NCBI RefSeq assembly: GCF_947169445.1 | Contig: NZ_CAMVPU010000058.1 | Coordinates: 1-22,777 of the forward strand | Source of the DNA: an uncultured Butyrivibrio sp. | Lineage (GTDB): Bacteria; Bacillota; Clostridia; Lachnospirales; Lachnospiraceae | Direction: 5' to 3' | Length of the DNA: 22,777 bases | Made by a program: the position numbers and the translations under genes | Part shown: in pieces, positions 1-7,312 of the stretch | Layout: each line of letters begins with the position of its first letter | How positions within the stretch are numbered: position 1 is the stretch's first letter | Notes under the pieces: model-generated | Seen by the model: only the letters and a program-made list of their open reading frames with translations | The model's database searches: none | Told to the model about the DNA's origin: nothing

Positions 1-71
1 AGAAATAACAGCTTTTCTAACAAACAAGTAATGATAAGAACAAAGAATATGCGAAAAGGGATTCACTTTAA

Positions 72-347
72 GTTAATCCCTTCAGACTGTTCACAACAGC
101 TCCATTCCTTTACGATACATACCAGGATAAGATCTTCTGCCGCAGATACGAGGATATTCGCAAGTTTGAGACCATGTATTCGCAGGATCTTTTTATGCAG
201 TATTCTTCTTGGCGGGACGGAAAGTTTTATGTGAATATAACCACTGACGATATAGTGCGAGAGCGATCACTCGCTGAAATTATGATGTTTTTGAAGGGGG
301 GAATAGAACGTTCTCTCGTAATTTTATGTTCTAATGGTGCGCTGTGA
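72..347 (+). pseudogene. Relic of an unrecognised coding sequence
   Basis: One frame is open from the in-frame stop at 69-71 to a TGA at 345-347. It reads like protein for about 60 residues, with charged and aromatic composition (FLYDTYQDKIFCRRYED, then YSSWRDGKFYVNITTDD). There is no credible start: the first in-frame ATG is at 174 and has no ribosome binding site. A different frame opens at ATG 31 and reads MRKGIHFKLIPSD before losing protein-like character. The two frames could therefore be a frameshifted gene whose 5' part lies near or beyond the window edge. The last 15 or so residues (after LKGG) look non-native. I do not recognise the family. Confidence 0.3.
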
Positions 348-383
348 ATTCCAGGGGCAAATCCCGTATGCTCCATTTACTAA

Positions 384-426
384 AAAACAGGTCTTACCAT
401 CATTTGCAGAAGGTAAGACCTGTTTT
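384..426 (-). terminator. Intrinsic terminator of the EAL gene
   Basis: A perfect 15-bp inverted repeat (384-398 and 412-426) has a 13-nt loop. Read on the minus strand the right arm ends in six T, so it terminates the minus-strand EAL gene that stops at 470. The T-flanked arms on both sides mean it could act in both directions and also insulate the relic upstream. Confidence 0.8.
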
Positions 427-469
427 GAACTAAATTCTCTTTTTTATAGGTGAGCGGATTATTTAACGC

Positions 470-2392
470 TTATTGCTGTTGTTTCATGTATTCAATGAAA
501 TCGCTGGGAGGAATTGGCTTTGAGAAGTAATAGCCTTGTTCATAGTCACATCCAAGTTCAGCCATTTTATCTTTCATTTCAACAGTCTCGATGCCTTCTA
601 CGACTATTTCCATTTTTGAATGCTTAAAGAGTTTGATAAGATCCGGCAGGAAATCGGCTTTCCCAGCAAAGTAGGATCTTACGAATGACATATCAACCTT
701 TACAACGTGGATAGGAAGATTGATCAGGCTTGCTAGGTTTGCTGCGCCGGTTCCAAAATCATCAAGTGATAGTTCTGCCCCCATGGCTCTAAGACTCGCA
801 ATTGTAAGCTGGATCATATCATAATCATCAATCATTGACTCTGTTATCTCAAAATCAAATACGTCCATGGAAATGCCATGTTTTCTTGCAATCTCGGATA
901 AATCCGAGGGAAGATTGACACTCATGCATTGGATCGGGGAGAGGTTTACATTTATAAAGTCAATACCAAGTTCTTTTGCATCAATCTGCTCAAGGAAGAT
1001 ACAGACTTTCTCAAATATCTGCTTTCCGATTTCGAGAATATCGCCGTTTCTTTCTGCTATCTGAATAAAATCCAGTGGTGGAATAAAGCCCATATCCGGA
1101 TCGTTAAGGCGAGCAAGAGCCTCTGCACCCATGACCTTACCATCTTTGTTGGAGTAGATGGGCTGGAAGTAAACCTCAAAGCTGTTATCGTTCATGGCTC
1201 GTTTTATGGCTTTTTCTATAGCCTTGTGCTTTCTTAGGCCTTCAATCATTTCATCTGAAAAGCAGTAATTTCCCTTACTGTTTTCGTCAAATGAATTATT
1301 TATGGCATATCTGGCTATGTCAGACACTAGCATAGCGTGTTTGCTGATTAGTGATTCAGGCAACAGCATCATTGAAGCCTGTATGGGAACAATGTCATCA
1401 CAGCTTTTTCTCAGGTGCTCATACTTCTCAATCCATTCATTTATAAATACAGATGGCTCTTTTTCAAGCCGGCCTTTAAAAAGGACAGCAAAGTTACCAT
1501 TTCTGGTGTAAAACAGGAAAGCTTTCGGATAATTCTGAGTCAGCCAGTTTGCCACTATCTTTAGCTCATCATTTATTTGCTCGATTCCATAAACTATCTT
1601 GGATGCTTCATAATTGTGTATGGAGATTGTCATAAGGCTGAACGGGATCTTCTTTTCCCAAAACTCAAGACCTATTCGGTTAAGTGCATCCTTGTTAAGT
1701 AAAAATGTCCTGTTATCTCTATATAGATCAGGGTTTTCTGAGGTCAGGAATATAATTATTATGGTAAGGATGCTGAAATAGCTGGTTACGAGCATATGAT
1801 AGAATTGCTTTCTTATGATTATCCCAAACAATAGGAGTAGGTTGAAAGAGAGCAGGCCTGCTTTCATACGTCTTGAAAGTCTTTTCCAGTACCTGATGAC
1901 AAGCAACAAGGACGCAATTATATAGAAATAAGTACTGAAATAGATTATTTTGTAGAGTGAGCAATTGTGGTATCCATCTTCAGCTATTGTGTAAATTGCA
2001 GAGGTCCACGGCGTTGAAAGAATCAGTATTACAGCAGCTAAAGCAGGTAGACCTGTAACGACCTTGAATGTATGGTCGGTTTCTTTATAACTGTGTGTGG
2101 ATTCGGCAGTATACGAAAAAAGCGCCCATCCTCTGATGATGAAACCAAGAAAATAAGCGTGGTTTATGGCATACATCACCCAAAGCGGAAAATCCATCCA
2201 TATCTCATTCATTTCGCAGGAGATAATGTCCGCAGAAGTCATGATGAGATTGGCTGCCATTGCAAGCCAAAAGAAGAAACTCTGCTTTATGGGAAGGTTT
2301 CTGCGAAATCCATAGAATACCAAAAGGATTATCTGAATTGGTATTGATGCAATTGCAAAGTCATAGTTAAATGGACTGATCCAATTAATCAT
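470..2392 (-). CDS. Membrane-anchored c-di-GMP phosphodiesterase (EAL domain, degenerate GGDEF)
   Basis: This 640-residue protein probably hydrolyses cyclic di-GMP at the membrane. Residues 1-220 hold about six or seven hydrophobic segments, a sensory or anchoring domain I cannot name. Residues about 225-370 look like a GGDEF fold whose signature is replaced by RNGNF (297-301), so cyclase activity is not expected. Residues about 390-640 are an EAL domain with the expected catalytic set: E424 in EALAR, N483 in NVNLSP, E515 in FEITES, D544 and D545 in DDFGTG, K565 in VKVD, E599 in VEGIET and Q619 in EQGYYF. An intact EAL set normally means an active phosphodiesterase, with the dead GGDEF possibly regulatory. 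The ATG start has a GGAG 9 nt upstream (complement of 2402-2405). The gene is monocistronic, divergent from the two-component genes, and ends at the hairpin at 384-426. Confidence 0.9.
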   Translation of the reverse strand: MINWISPFNYDFAIASIPIQIILLVFYGFRRNLPIKQSFFFWLAMAANLIMTSADIISCEMNEIWMDFPLWVMYAINHAYFLGFIIRGWALFSYTAESTHSYKETDHTFKVVTGLPALAAVILILSTPWTSAIYTIAEDGYHNCSLYKIIYFSTYFYIIASLLLVIRYWKRLSRRMKAGLLSFNLLLLFGIIIRKQFYHMLVTSYFSILTIIIIFLTSENPDLYRDNRTFLLNKDALNRIGLEFWEKKIPFSLMTISIHNYEASKIVYGIEQINDELKIVANWLTQNYPKAFLFYTRNGNFAVLFKGRLEKEPSVFINEWIEKYEHLRKSCDDIVPIQASMMLLPESLISKHAMLVSDIARYAINNSFDENSKGNYCFSDEMIEGLRKHKAIEKAIKRAMNDNSFEVYFQPIYSNKDGKVMGAEALARLNDPDMGFIPPLDFIQIAERNGDILEIGKQIFEKVCIFLEQIDAKELGIDFINVNLSPIQCMSVNLPSDLSEIARKHGISMDVFDFEITESMIDDYDMIQLTIASLRAMGAELSLDDFGTGAANLASLINLPIHVVKVDMSFVRSYFAGKADFLPDLIKLFKHSKMEIVVEGIETVEMKDKMAELGCDYEQGYYFSKPIPPSDFIEYMKQQQ

Positions 2393-2487
2393 TATTTATG
2401 TCTCCAGTAGAGCAACGCGGGGGGACTAAAGTCAATTGATGAAATGAAATGGCGCTTGCATGATGAGATTGGTTAAACATTATTCCG

Positions 2488-2517
2488 ATTATATTGTAAC
2501 GTGGTTCTCGTTGCGAA
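2488..2517 (-). promoter_or_regulatory. Candidate sigma-A promoter for the EAL gene
   Basis: On the minus strand a perfect TATAAT (2488-2493) lies 18 bp downstream of TTCGCA (2512-2517). Transcription would start near 2481 and leave a leader of about 90 nt before the ATG at 2392. The -35 match is moderate. Confidence 0.5.
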
Positions 2518-2519
2518 CT

Positions 2520-2715
2520 CAAATAAAAGCTTTATAAACAAATGCGATTCAGAGCATTTTTTATCTGGCTAATGTGGTAGTTATCTCGCCAATTTTAGGG
2601 CCTAATGGCGGTAAGGGAAGCCCGGGAGCAAGTCTTCGTAAGCGCACCAAGAAATAATGGAGTAAATTTAAGTTACAGCCTCATTCTTTTAGCAACAAAA
2701 CTCTAACATTTCTGT
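2520..2715 (+). other. Intergenic stretch between divergent genes, with a possible small ORF
   Basis: Most of this gap holds no recognisable gene. A frame from a GTG at 2574 to a TAA at 2657 encodes 27 residues ending in a basic tail (GASLRKRTKK) after a Gly/Pro-rich centre. It has no visible ribosome binding site and no upstream ATG in frame. It may be a tiny peptide, the 3' end of a decayed gene, or chance. At 2695-2710 there is a partial match (AAAAC, 3 nt, AACATT) to the promoter block found at 4598 and 11033, but it is not at the same distance from a -10 element. Confidence 0.25.
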
Positions 2716-2742
2716 GATACGATATTAATGGAATATCGTATC
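2716..2742. promoter_or_regulatory. Perfect 11-bp inverted repeat ahead of the response regulator
   Basis: GATACGATATT (2716-2726) and AATATCGTATC (2732-2742) are exact reverse complements around a 5-nt spacer. The right arm touches the Shine-Dalgarno sequence AGGAGGTG (2743-2750), which is 7 nt from ATG 2758. As DNA it could be a dimer operator. As RNA it would be a hairpin directly beside the ribosome binding site. Autoregulation of the two-component genes is the simplest reading, but this is inference. Confidence 0.55.
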
Positions 2743-2757
2743 AGGAGGTGCTAGAGT

Positions 2758-3435
2758 ATGTTTAATTTATTGATAGTTGAAGATGACCTTGATCTTAATA
2801 AGACAGTGTGTTCATATCTGAATTCAAAGGGCTACCAGACGACAGGGTGTCTTTCTGCACAGGATGCCTACGATGAAATGTACGGCAAGACCTACGACCT
2901 CATCATATCTGATATCATGATGCCAGGAATAGATGGCTTTGAATTTGCGGAAACTGTAAGGTCACTTAATGAGAATATCCCTATCCTTTTTATGACTGCC
3001 AGGGATGACTTTGAGGCCAAGCAAAAAGGCTTTATGGCAGGAATAGATGACTATATGGTAAAACCCATAAACCTTGAGGAACTGACCCTTCATGTTGGGG
3101 CACTGTTAAGGCGGGCCGGCATTGCCAATAGTAAACGCCTTGAAATGGGGGCTCTTATCATGGATACCGATGAGCATACCGTTACAGTAAAGGGAGAAGA
3201 GATACCGCTGACTCAGCGCGAGTTCAACATTATATTTAAGCTCCTCTCTTTCCCTAAGAAGACTTTTACCAGAGGACAGCTCATGGATGAATTCTGGGAT
3301 GCGGACTCCGATGCAACCCCCAGGGCTGTGGATGTCTATATGACAAAGCTCCGTGAGAAATTCTCGGACTGCAATGATTTTGAGATAGTAACTGTCAGAG
3401 GCCTTGGGTATAAGGCGGTTCCGAAAGAGGGCTGA
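2758..3435 (+). CDS. OmpR/PhoB-family response regulator
   Basis: This is a 225-residue DNA-binding response regulator, normal length for the family. Residues 1-118 are the receiver: acidic pocket E8, D9 and D10, phosphoacceptor D52 in the SDIMMPG motif, switch T80 in FMTARDD, and conserved K102 in VKPINLEEL. Residues about 125-222 form the winged-helix effector domain (LTQREFNIIFKLL near its start; VDVYMTKLREKF and TVRGLGYKA at the recognition helix and wing). It is preceded by a strong AGGAGGTG site and followed after 31 nt by its presumed partner kinase. Family members bind direct repeats spaced about 11 bp, and such repeats are seen upstream of the gene at 4700. The signal sensed is unknown. 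Confidence 0.93.
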   Translation: MFNLLIVEDDLDLNKTVCSYLNSKGYQTTGCLSAQDAYDEMYGKTYDLIISDIMMPGIDGFEFAETVRSLNENIPILFMTARDDFEAKQKGFMAGIDDYMVKPINLEELTLHVGALLRRAGIANSKRLEMGALIMDTDEHTVTVKGEEIPLTQREFNIIFKLLSFPKKTFTRGQLMDEFWDADSDATPRAVDVYMTKLREKFSDCNDFEIVTVRGLGYKAVPKEG

Positions 3436-3466
3436 CATTAGCAGAATCTAAGAAAGGTATTCCGAT

Positions 3467-4504
3467 ATGGATAAAAAGACACGAAGCATTTTTTCCCTGA
3501 AAAGATATATCATCATTTTTCTGCTGATAGCCTTTGTTGTCAGCTGCAGCTTTTTTCTCTTCCTGGGCTCCATGAACTTCACAAAGGAAGAGATACAGGC
3601 CAATGCCATACTGACTTTTTTGAATGTATTGTTCTTAAGTCTGATATTCTGCCTCATAGATGGCATTCAGAGGAAAATCTCAATAGAGCGTCCTGTAAAA
3701 AAGATACTAAAGGCAACGGAAGAACTGGCAAAGGGAAACTTTAAGGCCCGAGTTGAAAAGGTGAGACTGATCCACGGGCGAAATGAGTTTGATGTTATTG
3801 CAGAAAACATAAATATGATGGCCGGGGAACTGTCCGGGATAGAAACATTAAGGACAGATTTTGTTTCCAACGTATCTCATGAACTAAAGACGCCTTTATC
3901 TGTCATAGGAAATTATAGTACAATGCTGCAGGCAAAAGACCTTTCGGAGGAAAAGAGACTTGAGTATGCCATAGCGATCTCTGATGCCACATCAAGGCTG
4001 TCCGAACTGGTGACAAACATTCTGAAACTCAATAAGCTCGAGAATCAGCAGATTTATCCTGATAAGACAGTATATGACCTTGGCGAACAGCTTGCGGAGT
4101 GTATTGTTGGATTCGAGGACGTATGGGAAAAAAAGAATATCGAACTGGATACGGATATTGAAGACAATGTGACGATAAATGCTGATAAAGAGCTGCTTTC
4201 TCTTGTATGGAACAACCTTCTTTCCAATGCCTTCAAGTTTACGGATGAGGGTGGAACAGTCAAAGTTAACCTAAAGAAAAGCGGAGAGAAGGCAGTAGTG
4301 TCTGTATCAGATACCGGTTGCGGAATCTCCGAGGAAACCGGGAAACATATATTTGATAAGTTCTACCAGGGAGATACTTCCCATGCAACGAAGGGCAATG
4401 GCTTGGGACTTGCCCTTGTTAAGCGGGTGGTTGATATTTGCGGTGCTGATATAAATGTAAAAAGTGCACTCGGTAAAGGAACAACATTTACTGTGACATT
4501 TTGA
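3467..4504 (+). CDS. Sensor histidine kinase (HAMP, HisKA, HATPase_c)
   Basis: This 345-residue membrane kinase is the probable partner of the upstream response regulator. Two hydrophobic helices (about 14-35 and 46-65) flank only a very short external loop, so it may sense the membrane itself or an accessory membrane protein rather than a soluble ligand. A HAMP-like linker follows (about 68-122). The dimerisation domain has the phosphorylated H138 in VSNVSHELKTPLS. The ATP-binding domain has the N box (NNLLSNAFKF, about 249-258), DTGCGI (282-287), FDKFYQGD (296-303) and GNGLGLAL (310-317). An AAGAAAGG site precedes ATG 3467. Such intramembrane-sensing kinases often respond to envelope stress, and the membrane-protein operon that follows at 4700 would fit as a target or partner. 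Confidence 0.93.
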   Translation: MDKKTRSIFSLKRYIIIFLLIAFVVSCSFFLFLGSMNFTKEEIQANAILTFLNVLFLSLIFCLIDGIQRKISIERPVKKILKATEELAKGNFKARVEKVRLIHGRNEFDVIAENINMMAGELSGIETLRTDFVSNVSHELKTPLSVIGNYSTMLQAKDLSEEKRLEYAIAISDATSRLSELVTNILKLNKLENQQIYPDKTVYDLGEQLAECIVGFEDVWEKKNIELDTDIEDNVTINADKELLSLVWNNLLSNAFKFTDEGGTVKVNLKKSGEKAVVSVSDTGCGISEETGKHIFDKFYQGDTSHATKGNGLGLALVKRVVDICGADINVKSALGKGTTFTVTF

Positions 4505-4509
4505 GCCAA

Positions 4510-4592
4510 AGTGAGCCATGGGGACGGGGTTAGTGGTCCATTTCTCATCGAATGAGAGAAATGGACCACTAACCCCGTCCCCATGGCTCACT
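4510..4592. repeat. GGGGACGG-family palindromic repeat, copy 1
   Basis: A 37-bp perfect inverted repeat (4510-4546 and 4556-4592) encloses a 9-nt loop, starting 5 bp after the kinase stop codon. The arms contain GGGGACGGGGTTAGTGGTCC (4520-4539). Related sequence recurs at 12195 and 22192. The transcript would form a very stable hairpin that could end or protect the two-component mRNA, although there is no clean T run after it. Confidence 0.85.
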
Positions 4593-4597
4593 GTCTC

Positions 4598-4654
4598 ATT
4601 TTAATAAAACAGAAACATTAAAGAAACAAAACAAAAATATTCCCTCCCTATAAT
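4598..4654 (+). promoter_or_regulatory. Promoter of the membrane operon with a block shared with 11033
   Basis: ATTTTAATAAAACAGAAACA (4598-4617) is identical to 11033-11052. The -10 hexamer TATAAT (4649-4654) starts 31 bp after the block, exactly the spacing at the other site, and the spacer keeps AAACAAAAA-type tracts in register. There is no good -35 hexamer. AGAAAC occurs at 4611 and again at 4622, one helical turn (11 bp) apart, and AAAACA at 4606 and 4628, two turns apart. That arrangement is typical of OmpR-family activator sites. The adjacent response regulator is the obvious candidate, by inference. Confidence 0.55.
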
Positions 4655-4699
4655 CATGATCATAGAAACGAAAACCTAAACACATAGGGAGGAAATAAA

Positions 4700-5068
4700 A
4701 TGAACGATACAAAACAGTTTGAGTACAATTACAGTGCTGACAAGGCAAAAGAGGTTGAGGCAATTACAAAGAAGTACATGTCTCATGAACCCGATAAGTT
4801 CGAGCAGCTTAAGGCTCTGGATAGAAAAGCAGAAAAAAGAGGACAGATCACATCTTTGGTGCTCGGAATAATAGGAACACTGATACTTGGAGCAGGAATG
4901 AGCATTGTTATGGAGGGAACCGCTTCATTAATGATTATGGGTATAGTCATTGGTGTTGCAGGTATCATTATCCTGATGGCTGCTTATCCTGCCTACAAAA
5001 AGCTTGTTAAAGAGGACAGAAATAAGGTTGCTGACCAGATTCTGGCTCTTTCTAAAGAGATTCAATGA
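4700..5068 (+). CDS. Two-helix membrane protein of unknown function
   Basis: The protein has 122 residues. Residues 1-50 are charged and probably helical and cytoplasmic (KAKEVEAITKKYM, then LKALDRKAEKRG). Two membrane segments follow, about 51-72 (ITSLVLGIIGTLILGAGMSI) and about 77-97 (SLMIMGIVIGVAGIIILMAA), with a short loop between them, then a basic/acidic tail that returns to the cytoplasm. A strong AGGGAGG (4686-4692) lies 7 nt before the ATG. Its stop codon overlaps the next start as ATGA. I have a sense that similar small proteins occur in other Clostridia but cannot name a function. Its position after a short-loop sensor kinase suggests a role in envelope sensing or response. Confidence 0.8.
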   Translation: MNDTKQFEYNYSADKAKEVEAITKKYMSHEPDKFEQLKALDRKAEKRGQITSLVLGIIGTLILGAGMSIVMEGTASLMIMGIVIGVAGIIILMAAYPAYKKLVKEDRNKVADQILALSKEIQ

Positions 5069-5766
5069 ATCGAATTGATAGGCTGTTTGAGAGAATGATT
5101 CCATTAGGGAAAAGATACATGAGTGATAAGACTTTTCGTGGAAGAGTAGGACTTTATTTAGGTGGATTTGGAAATTTCCTTTTTATTCTCTTGAACTTCT
5201 TAAGTGGATTGTTCTGTAGATCTGTATGGTTTATTTCAATAGGATTCTTTTATCTGGCGCTGGTTTTTATTAAACATAAACTTGCAAGGACGGAGAGTCG
5301 CACTTGTCGATTATACAGAGAAAAAGCAAGAATTGCAGAAATAAAAGCGTATGTCCAAACCGGAGTATTACTGTTTCTGTTGGCTTTCTTGATCTCAGGT
5401 ATCGGCACACAGGTGATAAAAGAAAACAGGTCATATTCATATAACCACTTTCTGATATACGGAGTAGGAGCATACGCCTTTTATTACATGGGAATTACAA
5501 TTTATAATATGTTTTTTTATAAAAAAAAGGATTCTTATATCTGGTCTGCGGTTCAGGCTGTAAATTTTACAACTGCGATGCTTGGGATCTATTCTTTTCA
5601 GACAGCGTTGTTGAATCAGGTCAGTACAGATGAGTACAGAGCCATGTTCAACAGGATTACGATGATTGACCTATTGATAGTAATAATACTAAAAGCAGCT
5701 TTCATGATTGTTAAAGGGAAGATTACCTTAGGAAACATTCATAAACAAAGGAGGAAAGAAAGATGA
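5065..5766 (+). CDS. Multi-pass membrane protein of unknown function
   Basis: This 233-residue protein has about six hydrophobic segments, roughly at residues 28-46, 51-68, 96-114, 127-148, 158-184 and 199-216, and a basic C-terminus (KQRRKER). The start ATG lies inside the stop of the previous gene (ATGA overlap) and has only a weak site of its own (AAAGAGA), so translation is probably coupled. The Shine-Dalgarno sequence of the next small gene lies within its last codons. No catalytic motif or transporter signature is visible, and I do not recognise the family. Confidence 0.75.
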   Translation: MNRIDRLFERMIPLGKRYMSDKTFRGRVGLYLGGFGNFLFILLNFLSGLFCRSVWFISIGFFYLALVFIKHKLARTESRTCRLYREKARIAEIKAYVQTGVLLFLLAFLISGIGTQVIKENRSYSYNHFLIYGVGAYAFYYMGITIYNMFFYKKKDSYIWSAVQAVNFTTAMLGIYSFQTALLNQVSTDEYRAMFNRITMIDLLIVIILKAAFMIVKGKITLGNIHKQRRKER

Positions 5767-5852
5767 AAAAAATAACTGGTTTTGCGCTGTTAGCAGTAAT
5801 GGCAGGAGCAATTGCTTTTGCTTTTAAGAAGTTCAGAGAAGCAATTGTATAA
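5763..5852 (+). CDS. 29-residue single-helix membrane microprotein
   Basis: A short ORF starts at ATG 5763, again in an ATGA overlap with the upstream gene, and ends at TAA 5850-5852. Its ribosome binding site is excellent: AGGAGGAAAG ends four bases before the ATG. The product starts MKKITGFALLAVMAGAIAFA, a lysine-flanked hydrophobic helix, and ends in a short basic and acidic tail (FKKFREAIV). The shape suits a single-pass inner-membrane microprotein or a minimal signal-anchor. The strong initiation site, the overlap, and the terminator that follows at 5891 argue that it is a real third gene of the operon. Its role is unknown; modulating the neighbouring membrane proteins or the kinase is plausible. 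Confidence 0.7.
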   Translation: MKKITGFALLAVMAGAIAFAFKKFREAIV

Positions 5853-5890
5853 GCTAATCCCTTTATAGTATTGATAGATAACATAGTAAG

Positions 5891-5925
5891 ACCCGCAGGT
5901 GGTTTGGTCACCTTCTGCGGGTTTT
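5891..5925 (+). terminator. Intrinsic terminator of the membrane operon
   Basis: ACCCGCAG (5891-5898) pairs with CTGCGGGT (5915-5922). An inner GGTG/CACC extension and a small bulge lie inside, and TTTT follows. It sits 38 nt after the 29-residue gene and just beyond the 3' end of the convergent AraC gene, so it may serve both. Confidence 0.8.
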
Positions 5926-5931
5926 GCATTG

Positions 5932-7146
5932 TCATGAGTGGATAGAAAATCTGTATTGTTTGGGGCTTACGTAAAATTCCTTTTTGAATAGTCGACTGAA
6001 GTAATTTGCGTCCGGTATGCCACACAGAGAGGCAATTTCACTAATGCTGTAGCTTGTTTCCTTCAATAGATCTCTGGAATATGTTAGTCTTTTCCCGATC
6101 ACATATTCTGAAAAAGAAAGTCCGGTCTCATTTTTAAATAACGCAGAAAGATAATTTGGACTGATACCAAATTCTTTTGCAGTAGAACCAAGCCGCAGCT
6201 CTGAACTAAAATTGGCCTGTATGTAAGAGGTGATCCGGCTGGTAAGAGGATTTTTGTAGATGGTTTCTTTTTCTGACACAATCTTGCAGTATTCGGTGAG
6301 CATTTTATCCCGCAAAGCTCGCAGATCACGGTAATTATTTATCTTTTCAATCATAATCGAGAACTCTCTGGAGAGCTGATCGATACTGTATGGATGTGCA
6401 CCGCCTTTATAGGCTGCTAAACGGCAGGTGGTGTTAAATATGATCATATAATTCTTTTGATCTCTGATAAGGCTGCTACTTCGTTTCTCCATGCCATAGG
6501 TAGAAGCCCGTTTAAGATGTCTTAGCGCTCCTTCACGGTCACCGTTTGAAATGCATTCCATAGTATGTTTTTCCTGAAGATAGCGCTTTTCAATGATCTC
6601 AAAGATATCTTTGCTATTCCCGGAAGATTCTTTCTGAGCATTTTCCGGTCGTGATAGTTCATCTCCCTGTAATGACATTACTCTCATTGTATAGCAGTCC
6701 TGTCCATAATAGGTATCACAAAAAGATTTGAGGACAGCTTCCCAAAGAAGGGAGTCCTGAATTATGGGAAGAGAAGAATAATACTGTACAAGCCTGTCGG
6801 TTAAGGTCTCGGAAATCGTATTTCTTTTCATTATTCTTTTTACGTCACTAAGCCCAAAGATCTCTGTGACATAAGGACCGGATATAAGAAGGCTTTTCAG
6901 ATTTTTTTCAGGACAAATAAAGTAATTGCACAGAAATTCATCGCGAATGATATATACATCTGTATTGGCCTTGCCTTCTGCCAAAAAATTATTAAGGCTG
7001 AATATGTGCTTGTCATAATTAGGGTATAGCATCTCTCTAAGTCCAAGATCCGGGAGAGAAGAAACTTTTTGCCCAGGTTTAAAGGTCCGATGCGAGATGC
7101 TTTTTTCATCCATAATCATGGTAAGAAAAGACAATATCTTATCCAT
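5932..7146 (-). CDS. AraC-family transcriptional regulator
   Basis: The protein has 404 residues from the ATG complementary to 7144-7146, which has a GGAG (complement of 7154-7157) 7 nt upstream. A longer reading from a TTG at 7188 lacks such support. Residues 1-160 are an unassigned sensor-like region, and residues about 175-295 are a helical region (RDQKNYMIIFNTTCRLAAYKGG) that I associate with some Firmicutes AraC regulators. Residues about 303-401 carry the two helix-turn-helix motifs: LGSTAKEFGISPNYLSALFK, and ISEIASLCGIPDANYFSRLF followed by SPKQYR. It is divergent from the symporter/GH2 pair and most probably activates it in response to the sugar, as is common for such neighbours. Confidence 0.88.
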   Translation of the reverse strand: MDKILSFLTMIMDEKSISHRTFKPGQKVSSLPDLGLREMLYPNYDKHIFSLNNFLAEGKANTDVYIIRDEFLCNYFICPEKNLKSLLISGPYVTEIFGLSDVKRIMKRNTISETLTDRLVQYYSSLPIIQDSLLWEAVLKSFCDTYYGQDCYTMRVMSLQGDELSRPENAQKESSGNSKDIFEIIEKRYLQEKHTMECISNGDREGALRHLKRASTYGMEKRSSSLIRDQKNYMIIFNTTCRLAAYKGGAHPYSIDQLSREFSIMIEKINNYRDLRALRDKMLTEYCKIVSEKETIYKNPLTSRITSYIQANFSSELRLGSTAKEFGISPNYLSALFKNETGLSFSEYVIGKRLTYSRDLLKETSYSISEIASLCGIPDANYFSRLFKKEFYVSPKQYRFSIHS

Positions 7147-7200
7147 AAAATTTCTCCAATATATTCTGGTTTTTCTAACAAAATTCAATTTTATAAATAT

Positions 7201-7240
7201 AGTATATAAATGCTAAAACAGTATATAAATATGCTATCAT
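7201..7240. promoter_or_regulatory. Direct repeats and divergent promoters between araC-like gene and symporter
   Basis: AGTATATAAATGCTA (7201-7215) is repeated as AGTATATAAATATGCTA (7220-7236), 19 bp start to start, close to two helical turns. AraC-family activators bind such tandem sites. The second copy abuts a TATCAT (7235-7240) that could be the -10 of the symporter operon with no good -35, as expected for an activated promoter. On the minus strand each copy contains TATACT, a possible -10 for the regulator itself. The symporter leader would run from about 7247. Confidence 0.5.
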
Positions 7241-7312
7241 ATACGCACTCTAATTGCTATAAATAAACCATAAGGGGTTAATAGTTTAGTTTATATCTTG
7301 GAGGGTTAACTT

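Noticed and set aside
2580..2660. Possible c-di-GMP riboswitch near the EAL gene
   Set aside because: The G-rich stretch lacks the conserved GEMM core and sits upstream of, not within, the predicted EAL transcript.
4307..4591. 94-codon minus-strand frame at the end of the kinase gene
   Set aside because: It is made from the kinase antisense and the palindromic repeat; translations of such repeats are a common source of false small genes.
7147..7188. Longer AraC protein from a TTG at 7188
   Set aside because: The internal ATG at 7146 has a GGAG 7 nt upstream, and the extension has no such site.
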